Of a stretch of 64,000 nt of DNA, positions 33,223-43,600 are shown in pieces. The stretch is from Mucilaginibacter flavidus. GTDB lineage: Bacteria; Bacteroidota; Bacteroidia; Sphingobacteriales; Sphingobacteriaceae. The position numbers and the translations under genes are program-made. The DNA is taken from NCBI RefSeq assembly GCF_024055575.1, contig NZ_JAMXOE010000012.1, forward strand, positions 124,001-188,000, read 5' to 3'. Under the pieces are notes generated by a model that was not told the origin of the DNA, ran no database searches, and was given only the letters and a program-made list of their open reading frames with translations. Numbering within the stretch: position 1 is the stretch's first letter; every line of letters begins with the position of its first letter.

Positions 33223-34266
33223 TTATTGTTTTATCAGGCTATAGAAGTAAAACGCCGGATGAGTTAAATCAAGCGTCACCTTATAGTCGCCGGTTACTGT
33301 AACCGGAATATTTTCGCCACCGTATTTTAGTATACCGTTAGCTGGCTTGTTGTCGCCAAGGTTAATGTCCCAGGCATCGTTGGCTCTGAATTTGCAGAAA
33401 CCACCGGCAGTTAAATGAATAGTGCCGCCCCATGTTTGGGTTGCTGAATCAAAAGTAAGTGCAGTACTTGCACCCCAGCCGCCTGGTGTAGCATCGCCTA
33501 TTATACCCCATTGGGTTTTAGTTACCGACCAGGTATTGCCTGTTAAATCCGCTTTTAATAAGTAATAGCCCGTAGATGGAACTGATAAATTACCACCGCT
33601 TGTGCTTAATTTTCCGCTGCCCGCATCACCATAGTTGGTGTGGTTCCAGTCGGGGTCGCTGGTATATTTAAATTCCAGAGAACCAGCATCTGTATAGTTT
33701 ACATAGCCTTCGTACAGCTTGTTATCGCTTGGCGATGAAATACGCATTGCAGTAGCCGGCGACCATCCCTGGTAAGCTCCCGGTACATACAACGATGCAT
33801 AAAAAGGAATATCAAAATAAGGCGTAACGGTTAATGTCAAAACATTTGAATAAGTGGTTTGAACATTTGTTGCCAGTTCTGATTTAATGCGGGTTTCCAA
33901 CTGTGCAGGGTTACCGGCAATAAGGCCCATGGAAAGTAACATGGTATTTAAATCGGCACCAGTGTACGCTTTTGATTTAGCTGTTAAACCAATATCCTTA
34001 CTGTTTGCAAAATTAGCGCCTTTTAAAGCTATCTGTAAGGTATAAGTAACTGCAGATTTGAAGCCATAGTCGGTTGGTGTATAGCTAAAAGAAACTGCGT
34101 TATCACCAGCGGTAGCACTGGTTAATACAATTGTTGTTGCCGAAGCAGTTAATGCACCGGGGGTGCCGGGGGTAGCCGTTACCTTCACTCCATCCTTTTT
34201 ACAGGATGCCAGCATCAGCAGGGCTATACTGCCGAAGGCAAGGAATTTTGTTAAAACTGTTTTCAT
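33223..34266 (-). CDS. SusE/SusF-like outer-membrane glycan-binding lipoprotein
   Basis: 347 residues. Signal peptide with a lipobox (LLMLASC, Cys near residue 22) followed by an acidic/basic linker. N-terminal SusE-type Ig-like domain (about 35-140, ATTIVLTSATAGDNAVSFSY) and then two starch-binding-like repeats: YVPGAYQGWSPATAMRISSP and WGIIGDATPGGWGASTALTF, both of the SusF_SusE kind with W and polar ligand residues. Third gene of the operon. In SusE/SusF the tandem carbohydrate-binding modules help hold starch; which glycan is bound here is not known, although alpha-glucan is a fair guess. Confidence 0.88.
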   Translation of the reverse strand: MKTVLTKFLAFGSIALLMLASCKKDGVKVTATPGTPGALTASATTIVLTSATAGDNAVSFSYTPTDYGFKSAVTYTLQIALKGANFANSKDIGLTAKSKAYTGADLNTMLLSMGLIAGNPAQLETRIKSELATNVQTTYSNVLTLTVTPYFDIPFYASLYVPGAYQGWSPATAMRISSPSDNKLYEGYVNYTDAGSLEFKYTSDPDWNHTNYGDAGSGKLSTSGGNLSVPSTGYYLLKADLTGNTWSVTKTQWGIIGDATPGGWGASTALTFDSATQTWGGTIHLTAGGFCKFRANDAWDINLGDNKPANGILKYGGENIPVTVTGDYKVTLDLTHPAFYFYSLIKQ

Positions 34267-34339
34267 TTTTAGTGTTTTTTAATTTAACTCACTTATTGAT
34301 AAAGAGCGCTGAACTATATGTTTTAAATTGTTTTAATAA

Positions 34340-35944
34340 TTAGTAACCAGTGTTTTGTTTCAGGTTAGGGTTAACTGCCCTGTCCTGGTCGGGTATTGGG
34401 TACAGGTTGCGGAAATCGCCAACGCTTGCACCATTTTTTACGCCACCTTTAAACGGCCACACATAAGTTGCAGTTGTAAATAATCCGTAACGTATTAAAT
34501 CCGAACGCCTGAAGCCTTCCCAGAAAAGTTCACGTCCACGCTCATCTAAAATAAAGTTGGCTGTCAACTGCCCGCTGGTGATATTACCGCTGGTATTGCC
34601 ATAAGCACGAGTGCGTATGGTGTTAACGTAAGTTAAAGCACCCGGCAGGTCAGTATTGCTTCTAACAGCAGCTTCGGCATAAATCAGGTATTGCTCAGCT
34701 AAGCGGAAGATCGGCATATCCACATCCGAAAAATCTTTACTGCTTGCATCCGTACCATTGGCATTTAAGTTCCTGAATTTGGTAACCGAGTAACCATCTG
34801 TAAACGAAGTGATGTCGTTTATAGCGAGCGTTTGGCCCTGTGTCCAGAATTCGGCCCTGGTATCAGGATTGCCGTTATTTGGGAACGATGTTGTTGAATT
34901 AGCCGGGAACAAGGCAACTAAAGCGCTTGTTGTGCGGATACCACCCCAGCCACCACCTATACCAAAGCTTGAAGCTGGCATTGAACCGCCTACTGAAGCG
35001 TGGGTCATGAAAGTTGTACCACCATAACCTTGAGTTTTAGCACCATTGTAGTTAATGGTAAATATAAACTCCGAAGTATTAGTGTTGTTATCGGCAGTCA
35101 TCAGGTTATCATAGTTATTGATAAGTGTGTAACCTGCGCCTATTACTTTTTTCGAATATGTCATGGCGTCAGCATACCGTTGGGTGCCTGTGTAAACGCC
35201 TGCATTTAAGTAGATACGGGCCAATAGCGACCATGCTGCAGCTCTGTCCGCACGGCCATATTCATTTGCCTTGGGATCAACCAATAGTGGGTCAATTGCT
35301 TTAAGTTCGCTTTCAACATAAGTAAACAATGTTTTACGGTCTGTTTGCGGGGGCAATATTGAACCTACAGCATTAGCATCGGTTACAAACGGAGGGTTTG
35401 CAAACAAATCCATCAACACAGAGTACTGGTAAGCGCGTAAGAAACGTGCTTCGGCTGCGAAATGGCGGATATTATCAGCATCAGCACCTGTAAAACCACG
35501 TTTCGAAATCTCCGCGTCAGTCGACTGGCGGATAAAATCATTTGCCAAAGTAATCTGGTACATTGAGCGGTAGTACAAACCTGTAAGGATCACGTTACCT
35601 GATGACCAGTTCATGTTGTGAAAGTCCGGAACCCCGGGGTCACCCCAGCCTATTACAGCTTCGTCGGTGGGAAGTTCCTGTGCGTACCATAGCAGACGGA
35701 AAAAGTCAGATGTGCCTTCGTCAATCCCCTGGATGTCGCCCTGGCCTGCAGGTCCCTGGTTACCGGTTAAAGCAAAACTGCCATAAACCTTCGCCAGTGA
35801 TTGTTTGTAACCGGTAATGGTGCTGTACACCGTCTCGGACGTTACCTCGTAATTAGGTGCAAGAATTTTGTTTTTGTTGCACGATATTAAGCTGCTGGCA
35901 ATCAGGCCTGCAGTTAATACAATTTTTAGTGAATTTCTTTTCAT
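34340..35944 (-). CDS. SusD/RagB-family outer-membrane glycan-binding lipoprotein
   Basis: 534 residues from ATG 35942-35944 (MKRNSLKIVLTAGLIASSLI). Signal peptide with lipobox LISC. The TPR-like RagB helices and the C-terminal SusD block with RLAEQYLIYAEAAVR, FILDERGRELFWEGFRRSDLIRYG and YPIPDQDRAVNPNLKQNTGY are all present. It forms the lid of the SusC transporter. Start chosen because the frame upstream runs into the SusC region. It begins 31 bp after the SusC stop. Confidence 0.97.
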   Translation of the reverse strand: MKRNSLKIVLTAGLIASSLISCNKNKILAPNYEVTSETVYSTITGYKQSLAKVYGSFALTGNQGPAGQGDIQGIDEGTSDFFRLLWYAQELPTDEAVIGWGDPGVPDFHNMNWSSGNVILTGLYYRSMYQITLANDFIRQSTDAEISKRGFTGADADNIRHFAAEARFLRAYQYSVLMDLFANPPFVTDANAVGSILPPQTDRKTLFTYVESELKAIDPLLVDPKANEYGRADRAAAWSLLARIYLNAGVYTGTQRYADAMTYSKKVIGAGYTLINNYDNLMTADNNTNTSEFIFTINYNGAKTQGYGGTTFMTHASVGGSMPASSFGIGGGWGGIRTTSALVALFPANSTTSFPNNGNPDTRAEFWTQGQTLAINDITSFTDGYSVTKFRNLNANGTDASSKDFSDVDMPIFRLAEQYLIYAEAAVRSNTDLPGALTYVNTIRTRAYGNTSGNITSGQLTANFILDERGRELFWEGFRRSDLIRYGLFTTATYVWPFKGGVKNGASVGDFRNLYPIPDQDRAVNPNLKQNTGY

Positions 35945-35975
35945 ATTAATGTCGTTTACAATTATCAATCTCAAA

Positions 35976-38900
35976 TTATTTCAAAGCCAGGTTTAAGCCC
36001 AATGAATATATCCTTGGCCTTGGGTAAAAATTATTATCCAAACCATTTGATACCTCGGGGTCAACGCCTTTATATTTTGTAATGATAAATACGTTTTGAA
36101 CGTTTCCGCTAATCCTCAAGTCGCCGGCACCGCTAAACAGTTTGCCGAAATTGTAACCAATATGTACGTTATCCATCCTGAAGAAAGATGCATTTTGAAT
36201 CCAGTAATCTGATAATACGTCTTTATCTGAATTGCCGGTTAAACCACTGTTTAACACGTCGCTCGATCCGTTGTTGATGATGGTTAACGGGTTTATAAAG
36301 TTACGTTGTACGCCTGTGCTCGATGCTACGTTATTGTACACATAATTGCCAAGGCTTGCACGGGCAACGAAACCAATGTTCCATTTTTGGTACCTAAAAT
36401 CTGAATTTAAACCAAAGAAGGCTTTAGGGTCCGGACTGTGATCGTGCAGTTTGTCTTTATCATTGATTATGCCGTCACCGTTTTGGTCAACAAATACACC
36501 GTCAATAGGCTTGCCATTTGCTCCATAGACCTGCTGGTAATCAAAGAAAGTATTCCTGGAATAGCCCGGCTGATCAATCGCTATGTTGTTACCTGTACCG
36601 CCAGCTACACCCAATGTTGCAATGCCTGGATAATTTGGATTAGGTATGGTTGTAAGATTGGTGATTTTGTTTTTGTTGTAGGTTACGTTAAAGCCAACAG
36701 TCCAGCCAATATTCTGGCTGTTAATGATCTTATCATTAATTGAAAATTCAACGCCTTCGTCCGTCATGTCGCCTACGTTACCAACAATAGTATTACCGAA
36801 ATTTGTGCCCGCAGGTTGCCCGATAACCACTAATAAGTTTTTAGTCTTCCTGTAGTAGTAATCAACCGAACCTGTTATACGATCGTTAAGAAAACCGTAG
36901 TCAAAACCTGCGTTAGTTGTTGAGGTTTGTTCCCAGGTACGACCTGGGAAATAAGCACCCGGGCGGTATAACTGGTAAAACTGGTTACCTAACTGGTATT
37001 GAGCAGTGCTGTTACTTAAGCTGTACTGCGACAGGTATTCATAATCGCCAATACCTTCCTGGTTACCGGTTACGCCGTATTCAAGACGTAATTTAAGGGT
37101 TGAAAGCGTTGGGTTATTTTTAAGGAAGTCTTCATTGTTGATCTTCCATGCTAAAGCAACAGAAGGGAAGTTACCAGTACGAATGCCCGGAGCAAATTTA
37201 GTTGAAACATCACTACGGAAACTGGCAGTTAAATAATACTTCTGATCGTAATTGTAATTCAACCTTCCGTATAACGAGGTGAGTTGAGATTCGTTTATGT
37301 AAAATGGATAGTTTGAAGCTGAATTAGGATTTACTGTACCGTCAGCAAATTTGCTGCTATAAGAGAAGCTGCTGTTTGGCAGTGTGTAGAAGTTTACATA
37401 GCTGGTGTTTTTAAAGTCCTGCCATGAATAACCTGCAACCACGTCGAAGTGGCTCTTTATGCTTTTAATATCTTTAAAGTAGCTAAAGAAACCTTCAAAT
37501 AAGCTATTGCCGGTAACAGATTTGTATTGACTGTCGTTACCACTGTAATACTTGCCTGTGCCAGGGTCTTTGTAGCTATAGTAATTTGATGCTGCGTCGC
37601 CAGGAATTTCATCAAAACCAGTGCCCCTTGAGCCGTCGTACGAAACGTTTACATTAGCATGCAAATCGGGGAAGAAATGGAATTTATAGTCTAAGGCAAG
37701 GCTGGTAATTGCCCTGTAAACTTTACTCTCATTGTCATTTTGCTCTAACAAGCCAACCGGGTTAAGTGGGGCTAAGCTTTTAAGGCCGCTCGCACTGGTT
37801 GGATCAGGATCAAGTGGCTGGAAATAACCACCGTAACGAGAAAATTTTGCGTCGTCTGAGCGAACCGGTACGGTAGGGTTGAAGTTAACCGCGCTGCCTA
37901 TGGCGCCTTCATTAGCAAATCTTTGCTTTACCTGTGCACCTTTAAAATTGAAATTAATCTTCAAATGGTCGGTAAACAGGCTTGGGCTAAGGTTTACATC
38001 GGCTGTGTACCTTTTTAAGGACGACGTTCTTAAGACACCGTTTTGATCGGTATAGCCAACAGATACACGATAAGGTAATTTACCTGCAGTGCCAGCCAAA
38101 CTTAAGTTATTGTCAGATCCTATGCCAGTGTGGTAAATTTCTTTTTGCCAGTCGGTATTAGCAGTACCTAACAAATTAACATACCTTTTGTCGGTAGTAT
38201 TGTCATTTGCTTTGATGTACGCGCGAAATTGGTCCGGATTAAGCACAGGAGCCTCTTTTGTTAACTTTGAAACAGAAAATAAGGAGCTGAAGTTAACGAT
38301 TGGTTTGCCTGCCTGGCCCTTTTTGGTGGTGATTAATATTACACCGTTTGATGCCCTGTTACCGTAAATAGCAGCAGATGATGCATCTTTTAATATCGAA
38401 AAACTTTCGATATCATTAGGGTTTATCATATCAAGCGGGTTAGCAGCACCTGCAATACCCTCATTACTTAGCGGAACGCCATCAATTACAATCAAAGGGT
38501 CGTTGCTGCCGTTTACCGAAGCGCCGCCGCGTATGCGGATTGTGCTACCGGCGCCAGGGGCACCACTGTTTGATATAATAGAAACACCGGCAACTTTACC
38601 CTGTATTAATTGCTCAGGAGTGGTAACGGACCCTGTATTGAAATCTTTTGCCGTAACTGTGGCAATTGATCCTGTAAGGTCCTTGCTTTTTGCACTACCG
38701 TATCCGATAACTACTACCTCGTTCAAATTGGTGTTTTGCGGTTTTAAAGCGAAATCAACTGTAACTACGGAGTTGCCTACTGTTACGGTTTTTTGAAATG
38801 CAGTATAGCCTAAAAATTTTGCGGTAACGGTATAGTTACCTGGTTTTAACCCGGTAATGGTGTAGTTACCTGCACCATCGGTGGTGGCACCCATGGTGGT

Positions 38901-39050
38901 TCCGTCAATACTAACGGACGATCCTGGTAAGGGAAGATTGGTTTCATCAATCACCTTACCTTTTATGCCGCCAGATTGCGCAAATGCCATAACTGACATC
39001 ATCAGGAACGCGCACAAGAGGACATACTTTTTTGAGTAATTTTTTCTCAT
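35976..39050 (-). CDS. SusC/RagA-family TonB-linked outer-membrane transporter
   Basis: 1024 residues from ATG 39048-39050 (MRKNYSKKYVLLCAFLMMSV). Signal peptide, then a CarboxypepD-regulatory-like domain (about 25-110, GVIKG... KVIDETNLPLPGSSVSIDGT), a plug domain (about 115-230, including NPLDMINPNDIESFSILKDA and GVILITTKKG) and a long 22-strand barrel ending RPRIYSLGLNLALK. It imports oligosaccharide bound by SusD with TonB energy. Lead gene of the SusC-SusD-SusE operon. No anti-sigma factor or sensor is adjacent. Confidence 0.97.
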   Translation of the reverse strand: MRKNYSKKYVLLCAFLMMSVMAFAQSGGIKGKVIDETNLPLPGSSVSIDGTTMGATTDGAGNYTITGLKPGNYTVTAKFLGYTAFQKTVTVGNSVVTVDFALKPQNTNLNEVVVIGYGSAKSKDLTGSIATVTAKDFNTGSVTTPEQLIQGKVAGVSIISNSGAPGAGSTIRIRGGASVNGSNDPLIVIDGVPLSNEGIAGAANPLDMINPNDIESFSILKDASSAAIYGNRASNGVILITTKKGQAGKPIVNFSSLFSVSKLTKEAPVLNPDQFRAYIKANDNTTDKRYVNLLGTANTDWQKEIYHTGIGSDNNLSLAGTAGKLPYRVSVGYTDQNGVLRTSSLKRYTADVNLSPSLFTDHLKINFNFKGAQVKQRFANEGAIGSAVNFNPTVPVRSDDAKFSRYGGYFQPLDPDPTSASGLKSLAPLNPVGLLEQNDNESKVYRAITSLALDYKFHFFPDLHANVNVSYDGSRGTGFDEIPGDAASNYYSYKDPGTGKYYSGNDSQYKSVTGNSLFEGFFSYFKDIKSIKSHFDVVAGYSWQDFKNTSYVNFYTLPNSSFSYSSKFADGTVNPNSASNYPFYINESQLTSLYGRLNYNYDQKYYLTASFRSDVSTKFAPGIRTGNFPSVALAWKINNEDFLKNNPTLSTLKLRLEYGVTGNQEGIGDYEYLSQYSLSNSTAQYQLGNQFYQLYRPGAYFPGRTWEQTSTTNAGFDYGFLNDRITGSVDYYYRKTKNLLVVIGQPAGTNFGNTIVGNVGDMTDEGVEFSINDKIINSQNIGWTVGFNVTYNKNKITNLTTIPNPNYPGIATLGVAGGTGNNIAIDQPGYSRNTFFDYQQVYGANGKPIDGVFVDQNGDGIINDKDKLHDHSPDPKAFFGLNSDFRYQKWNIGFVARASLGNYVYNNVASSTGVQRNFINPLTIINNGSSDVLNSGLTGNSDKDVLSDYWIQNASFFRMDNVHIGYNFGKLFSGAGDLRISGNVQNVFIITKYKGVDPEVSNGLDNNFYPRPRIYSLGLNLALK

Positions 39051-39399
39051 ATACTTAATAGTTTTTAAATTAAAAAAGGGCATTAATATGCCGCGTACAA
39101 TTGGTTTGTTATTTTTGCTGAACCAGCATGTGCCTAATTTACACTTAGAAGTAATAAAAGCAAATATTATATAAAAGATAATTTTAATGACCTTAATTCA
39201 AGCAAATTTAACTTTAAAGAAACATTAAAACGATACTATTTATTTTAAGAAATTTTCAATTTTTACGCATAATTTTGAAAGAAACAAAGTTTTTAATTTA
39301 CTAAAGTGTCAAAATTACACAATTGGCAATTTTACTAATATGTAACCCATTTCCGGGAACGTTCCCGGAAAATAACTGTTAAGTATACATTTATTACCG
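39051..39399. other. Divergent SusCDE / esterase regulatory region
   Basis: A 349-bp AT-rich gap. It contains a minus-strand -7-like box TAAATTTG at 39203-39210 for SusC (leader about 150 nt, no -33 found) and the 22-bp palindrome at 39350-39371 close to the esterase. No ORF or RNA gene seen. Confidence 0.5.
39350..39371. promoter_or_regulatory. Perfect 22-bp palindrome, probable LacI-family operator
   Basis: Core CGGGAACGTTCCCG with matching TTTC / GAAA flanks; it reads the same on both strands over all 22 bases. LacI-family operators are palindromes with a central AACGTT or CG step. The site ends 14 bases before a weak -7 box (TACATTTA, 39386-39393), so it covers the -33 position of the esterase promoter. 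No LacI-family gene is in the window. Confidence 0.65.
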
Positions 39400-40533
39400 A
39401 TGAAAAAAAATATTTTCTGCGCGTTTTTGCTTTTTGGCCAAAGTTTTTTGTTGTTTGGGCAGCAAAAAGTAACCTTTAAAACAGGCATTTTAGCACCTTT
39501 AAAAGCTACTTCTCAACACCTGTTTTTGGCAGGCGATTTTAACGGTTGGAACCCCGGAAATAAGGACTGGGAAATGGTGGCTGACGGACATGGGGCATAC
39601 ACCCTTGTTAAGGACATACAGAAGGGCCTTTATCACTTTAAAGTAACCCGCGGAGACTGGAAAACAGTTGAATGCCCGAAAGATGGTAAGTCCACTGATA
39701 ACCGTACTGTTAGAATTGCAAACGATACCACCATCGTTGTCGATATTGCAAACTGGCAGGACTATTTCGTAGCCACATCGCAAGCCCATACCGCCAGCGC
39801 GCAGGTGCATATTATCAGCGAGAAATTTGAAATACCGCAGCTTGGCCGCGAGCGCAGGGTTTGGATTTACTTGCCGGCAGATTATCAATCAACCCAAAAG
39901 AAATTCCCTGTAATTTATATGCACGACGGGCAAAACCTGTTTGATACCTCAACTTCAGGCTATGGGGAATGGGGCGTGGATGAGATTTTAGATAAGCTTC
40001 CCGGCCAAAAAGAGTACATAGTTGTCGGTATTGATCACGGTGGCGAATACCGCATAACCGAGTACGATCCGTACGATTCGAAATACGGGAAGGGAAGGGG
40101 CGATGATTACATTGAGTTTATGGTAAAAACGCTTAAACCCTATATCGACAAAAATTACCGCACAAAAACTGATGCAGCTAATACTACCGTGGCTGGCAGT
40201 TCAATGGGCGGACTGATATCGATGTACGCCGCATTAAAATACCCTAAAGTATTTGGCAGTGCCGGCGTATTTTCGCCTGCGTTTTGGATTGCTCCCGATA
40301 TATACAAATATGCTGAACAACAAAAACTGACATCAAAATCGCGCTTTTATTTTGTTTGCGGCGATGCTGAAAGCGACACCATGGTAGCCGACATGCAAAA
40401 AATGGCTGCCATCATCCGCAGTAAAATATCAAATGAAAACAACTCGCCCGTAGTAATAATAAAAGGAGCCAGCCATAACGAAAAGCAATGGAACGGCGAT
40501 TTTCCTGCGTTTTATGAGTGGCTAATAAACTAA
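39400..40533 (+). CDS. Secreted esterase with N-terminal glycogen-binding-like domain
   Basis: 377 residues. Signal peptide (MKKNIFCAFLLFGQSFLLFG), then a CBM48/AMPK-beta-like domain (about 22-115) with FLAGDFNGWNPGNKDWEM and YHFKVTRGDWKTVECPKDG, then an alpha/beta-hydrolase of the PF00756 putative-esterase type: FPVIYMHDGQNLFD, VVGIDHGGEYRITEYDPYD, nucleophile elbow GSSMGGLIS, and late catalytic residues likely in DAESD and the H of ASHNEKQW. It could remove acyl groups from a glycan imported by the divergent SusCDE system. The catalytic acid is inferred. Confidence 0.85.
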   Translation: MKKNIFCAFLLFGQSFLLFGQQKVTFKTGILAPLKATSQHLFLAGDFNGWNPGNKDWEMVADGHGAYTLVKDIQKGLYHFKVTRGDWKTVECPKDGKSTDNRTVRIANDTTIVVDIANWQDYFVATSQAHTASAQVHIISEKFEIPQLGRERRVWIYLPADYQSTQKKFPVIYMHDGQNLFDTSTSGYGEWGVDEILDKLPGQKEYIVVGIDHGGEYRITEYDPYDSKYGKGRGDDYIEFMVKTLKPYIDKNYRTKTDAANTTVAGSSMGGLISMYAALKYPKVFGSAGVFSPAFWIAPDIYKYAEQQKLTSKSRFYFVCGDAESDTMVADMQKMAAIIRSKISNENNSPVVIIKGASHNEKQWNGDFPAFYEWLIN

Positions 40534-40612
40534 GATTTATTGGATTAATAGGATTAAAAGATTGGGTTCGAAATCCTAAAGTCTTTTAATCCTATTAATC
40601 TTAGTTTAATCT
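40530..40612. repeat. Inverted low-complexity repeat (CTAAGATTnATnGGATT family)
   Basis: A perfect 19-nt arm (40543-40561, GATTAATAGGATTAAAAGA) pairs with 40582-40600 across about 20 bp; outer CTAAGATT / AATCTTAG also pairs. It includes the stop codons of both convergent neighbours (40531-40533 and 40606-40608). Confidence 0.85.
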
Positions 40613-43600
40613 CCGTCCTGTACAGTAAATTGGTAAGTTTCCGTATTACCTACCGGTAAATCAGATATCGCGCCGCGGTTTAGTTGCCACCAGAAACGTT
40701 GTCTTGGCTTTTCGCGGTTGCCGATTTCGTTCATCGAGTTGGCATCGTACAACCGGCCGTTAACCATTACGTATTTTATTCTTTCGCTGTTCCTGATATC
40801 GACAAGCGGGTTAGCATCCAATACAATCATATCGGCAAGTTTGCCTAATTCAAGTGAACCAATTTCTTTGTCCATACCAAGATATGATGCGCCGTTCATT
40901 GTTGCACAACGGATGGCCTGCAGTGGTGTCATTCCGCCTTGTGCCAGCATCCATAGCTCCCAATGAGCGCCCAGGCCCTGTAACTGGCCATGTGAACCCA
41001 AGTTTACTTTCGTGCCGCCATCAGCAATTTGTTTTACATACTTGGATACCTCGATGTGGCCGTAATCGCCGTATTCTGATGTGCTCCTGCGTCTCGACCG
41101 TGCATCAACAATTGATTGGGGCGTAAAATTCAGCAAATGTTCGTTTTTCCAAACCTCGGTGCGGTCGTACCATAATGTTTCGCCAAACTGCGTGCCATAG
41201 GCAACGATAAGGGTCGGCGTATAAGCCGTTTTGCTGGCGTTCCATAAGGTTTTTACGTCTTTATAAATTGGCCAAACCGGTATGTTGTGCTCAATGCCGG
41301 TATGCCCGTCTAATATCATACTCATATTGGCAAAAAATGTGGAGCCGCCTTCGGGCACAACTTCCATTTGCAACTGGCGGGCGGCTTCAATAATCTGCTG
41401 GCGCTGCTCACGGCGTGGCTGATTATAGCTTTTTACCGAAAATGCCCCTACCGCTTTTAAACGACGGATGTTGGAGAGTGCATCGTCAAAACTATTTATT
41501 ACAGCCTTAAAGTCGCCATCGGCTCCATATAGTATGGTACCTGTTGAGTAAACCCTGGGGCCAACCATGTTGCCGGCCTTTAGCATTTCGTTTTGGCTAA
41601 ATACCATTTCGGTATTGCTCGACGGGTCGTGGGCGGTGGTTACGCCAAAAGCCAGGTTGGCATAATAACGCCAATCCTGCTGCGGCGAAATGCCATCGGG
41701 GCTGGTGCCCAGGTGGCCGTGTACATCGACGATACCCGGCATAATGGTTTTGCCTGCAAGATCGTAGACTTTCGCGCTATCAGGTACCGCAATAGCATCC
41801 GATTTTCCTATCGCAGTTATTTTGTTCCGGGTAATAATGATGGTGCCATTTTCAATCACCTCATCACCCTTCATGGTAATTATCCTGGCATTTTTAAATA
41901 CGATAACGCCGGCGGGTAAATCGGTTTTTAGCTTCAGGCCAATTTCTGTACCAACTGTATCAACAGGCGGGGTTTTATCCGTTCCGCCATCAACAAAGGG
42001 GAATGCATTCCTTATGTCACGCACAAAATATTTTGGGCCGAGCGTCCACATTAGCTTCTGGCTGTCTTTGCTCCAATGGAGGTAGGTGCCCGCATCGCGA
42101 GTTAACTTGCTTAAAGGGAGCGCTTTGTTGCCGGCCGATAACTCTTGCGGGCTGCCGGTATAAATCATTGGGGTGATGTAACAGTTAAACAGCTCGGTAA
42201 AGGCCATCCATTTACCATCGGGGCTTGGGTTAAATTGCGTTGCATATTTGGAGGTATACAAAACCCGCTGGTTAGCACCGGTGGTGTCCATCACCTTATA
42301 GGCTTTTTTATCGCCCTCATAACTTTGATAGTATAATTTCGAATCATCAGCCGAGTATTGCGGCTGAATACCGTTGTCGATTATCATTTTTGGCGTGCCG
42401 CCATTTGCCGGGATGGTGTAAATGCCCGGGTTTTTGCCAAAAGTATAACCGGAGGTGCCATTGCCTTCGCCTTTCCTGAAAACTATCTTATCGCCTTTGT
42501 TTGAAAATTTGGGCGAGTAGTAGTAGCCTTTTTCTGCAGTTAACCTTGTAACCTGGCAGGTGGTAAGATCTATTTTATTGACGGATGCTTTTAGCTCGTC
42601 TGTCCAGTCAACATAAACTAATGATTTACCATCCGGACTAAAGGCAGGCTCGTATTCAAAATCGGGAGTGGCGGTAATTCGGGTTGGTATGCCGTCGGGG
42701 AGGGCTTTTATATAAATATACCCGGCAGCATTAAAGGCAACAACTTTACCATCCGGCGATGTTGTCAGCTGCCTGATCATTTTCACCGTAAAATCGTCCT
42801 GGAAAACTTTCTGCTGAAAATGAAGGGCGTCGGTAATTGATTGCGTTGAGGTTACTTCGAACGGTATTTGGGTTGCATTAAGCGATGTTATATCCAGGTT
42901 CCAGATCTTGCCTTTCGCATAAAAAATAAGGCTGTTGTTATCCGGCATCCAGTTAAAATTAGGGTATACGCCAAAAATAGCCCAGGTTTCCTGTTGGTCG
43001 TGCGATAAGCCGTCGTATACCGGCCATTCTTCGCCGGTGGCCAGGTTGTGGATAAACAGCACTGATTTTAGCCGTACACGTTTTACAAAGGCCAACAGCT
43101 TTCCGTCGGGCGATATCTGCGGACGGCAGGCGCCCCCGGCACCTCCTGAAACGGTTTCTATGTCGCCGGTTTGGCGGTTCAGTCGTTGTATGGCGTAAAT
43201 GCCCTGGTAAGGGTCTTTATTATATTGGAATGATGGCCCGGGCGTAACATCTTCGCTCCAGTAAACATATTTGCCATCGGGCGAAATTATTGGTTCACCT
43301 GCGTCCTGCTGGTCGTTTTTGCGTTTGGTTAGCTGTATGCCTTCACCGCCGGTTTTGTGGTAAAGCCACATTTCGCCTGCACCTAACGAGCGGAAGCCGG
43401 TAAAATGTTTGCGGGCAACCAAATATTGTCCATCGGGCGACCAAGACGCATTATTTAGCAATCTGAAGTTTTCTTTGGTGATGGAATGCTTGCCACTGCC
43501 ATCGGCGTTCATTATCCAGATGTTATCTGCGCCTTCCTTGTCGCTGGTGTAGGATATGCTTTTTCCGTCCGGGCTAAATCGTGGCTGCACCTCCCATGCT

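Noticed and set aside
40564..40577. GGGTTCGAAATCC resembling a tRNA T-loop
   Set aside because: It is the spacer and arm edge of the 40,530-40,612 inverted repeat, with no acceptor or anticodon stem around it.
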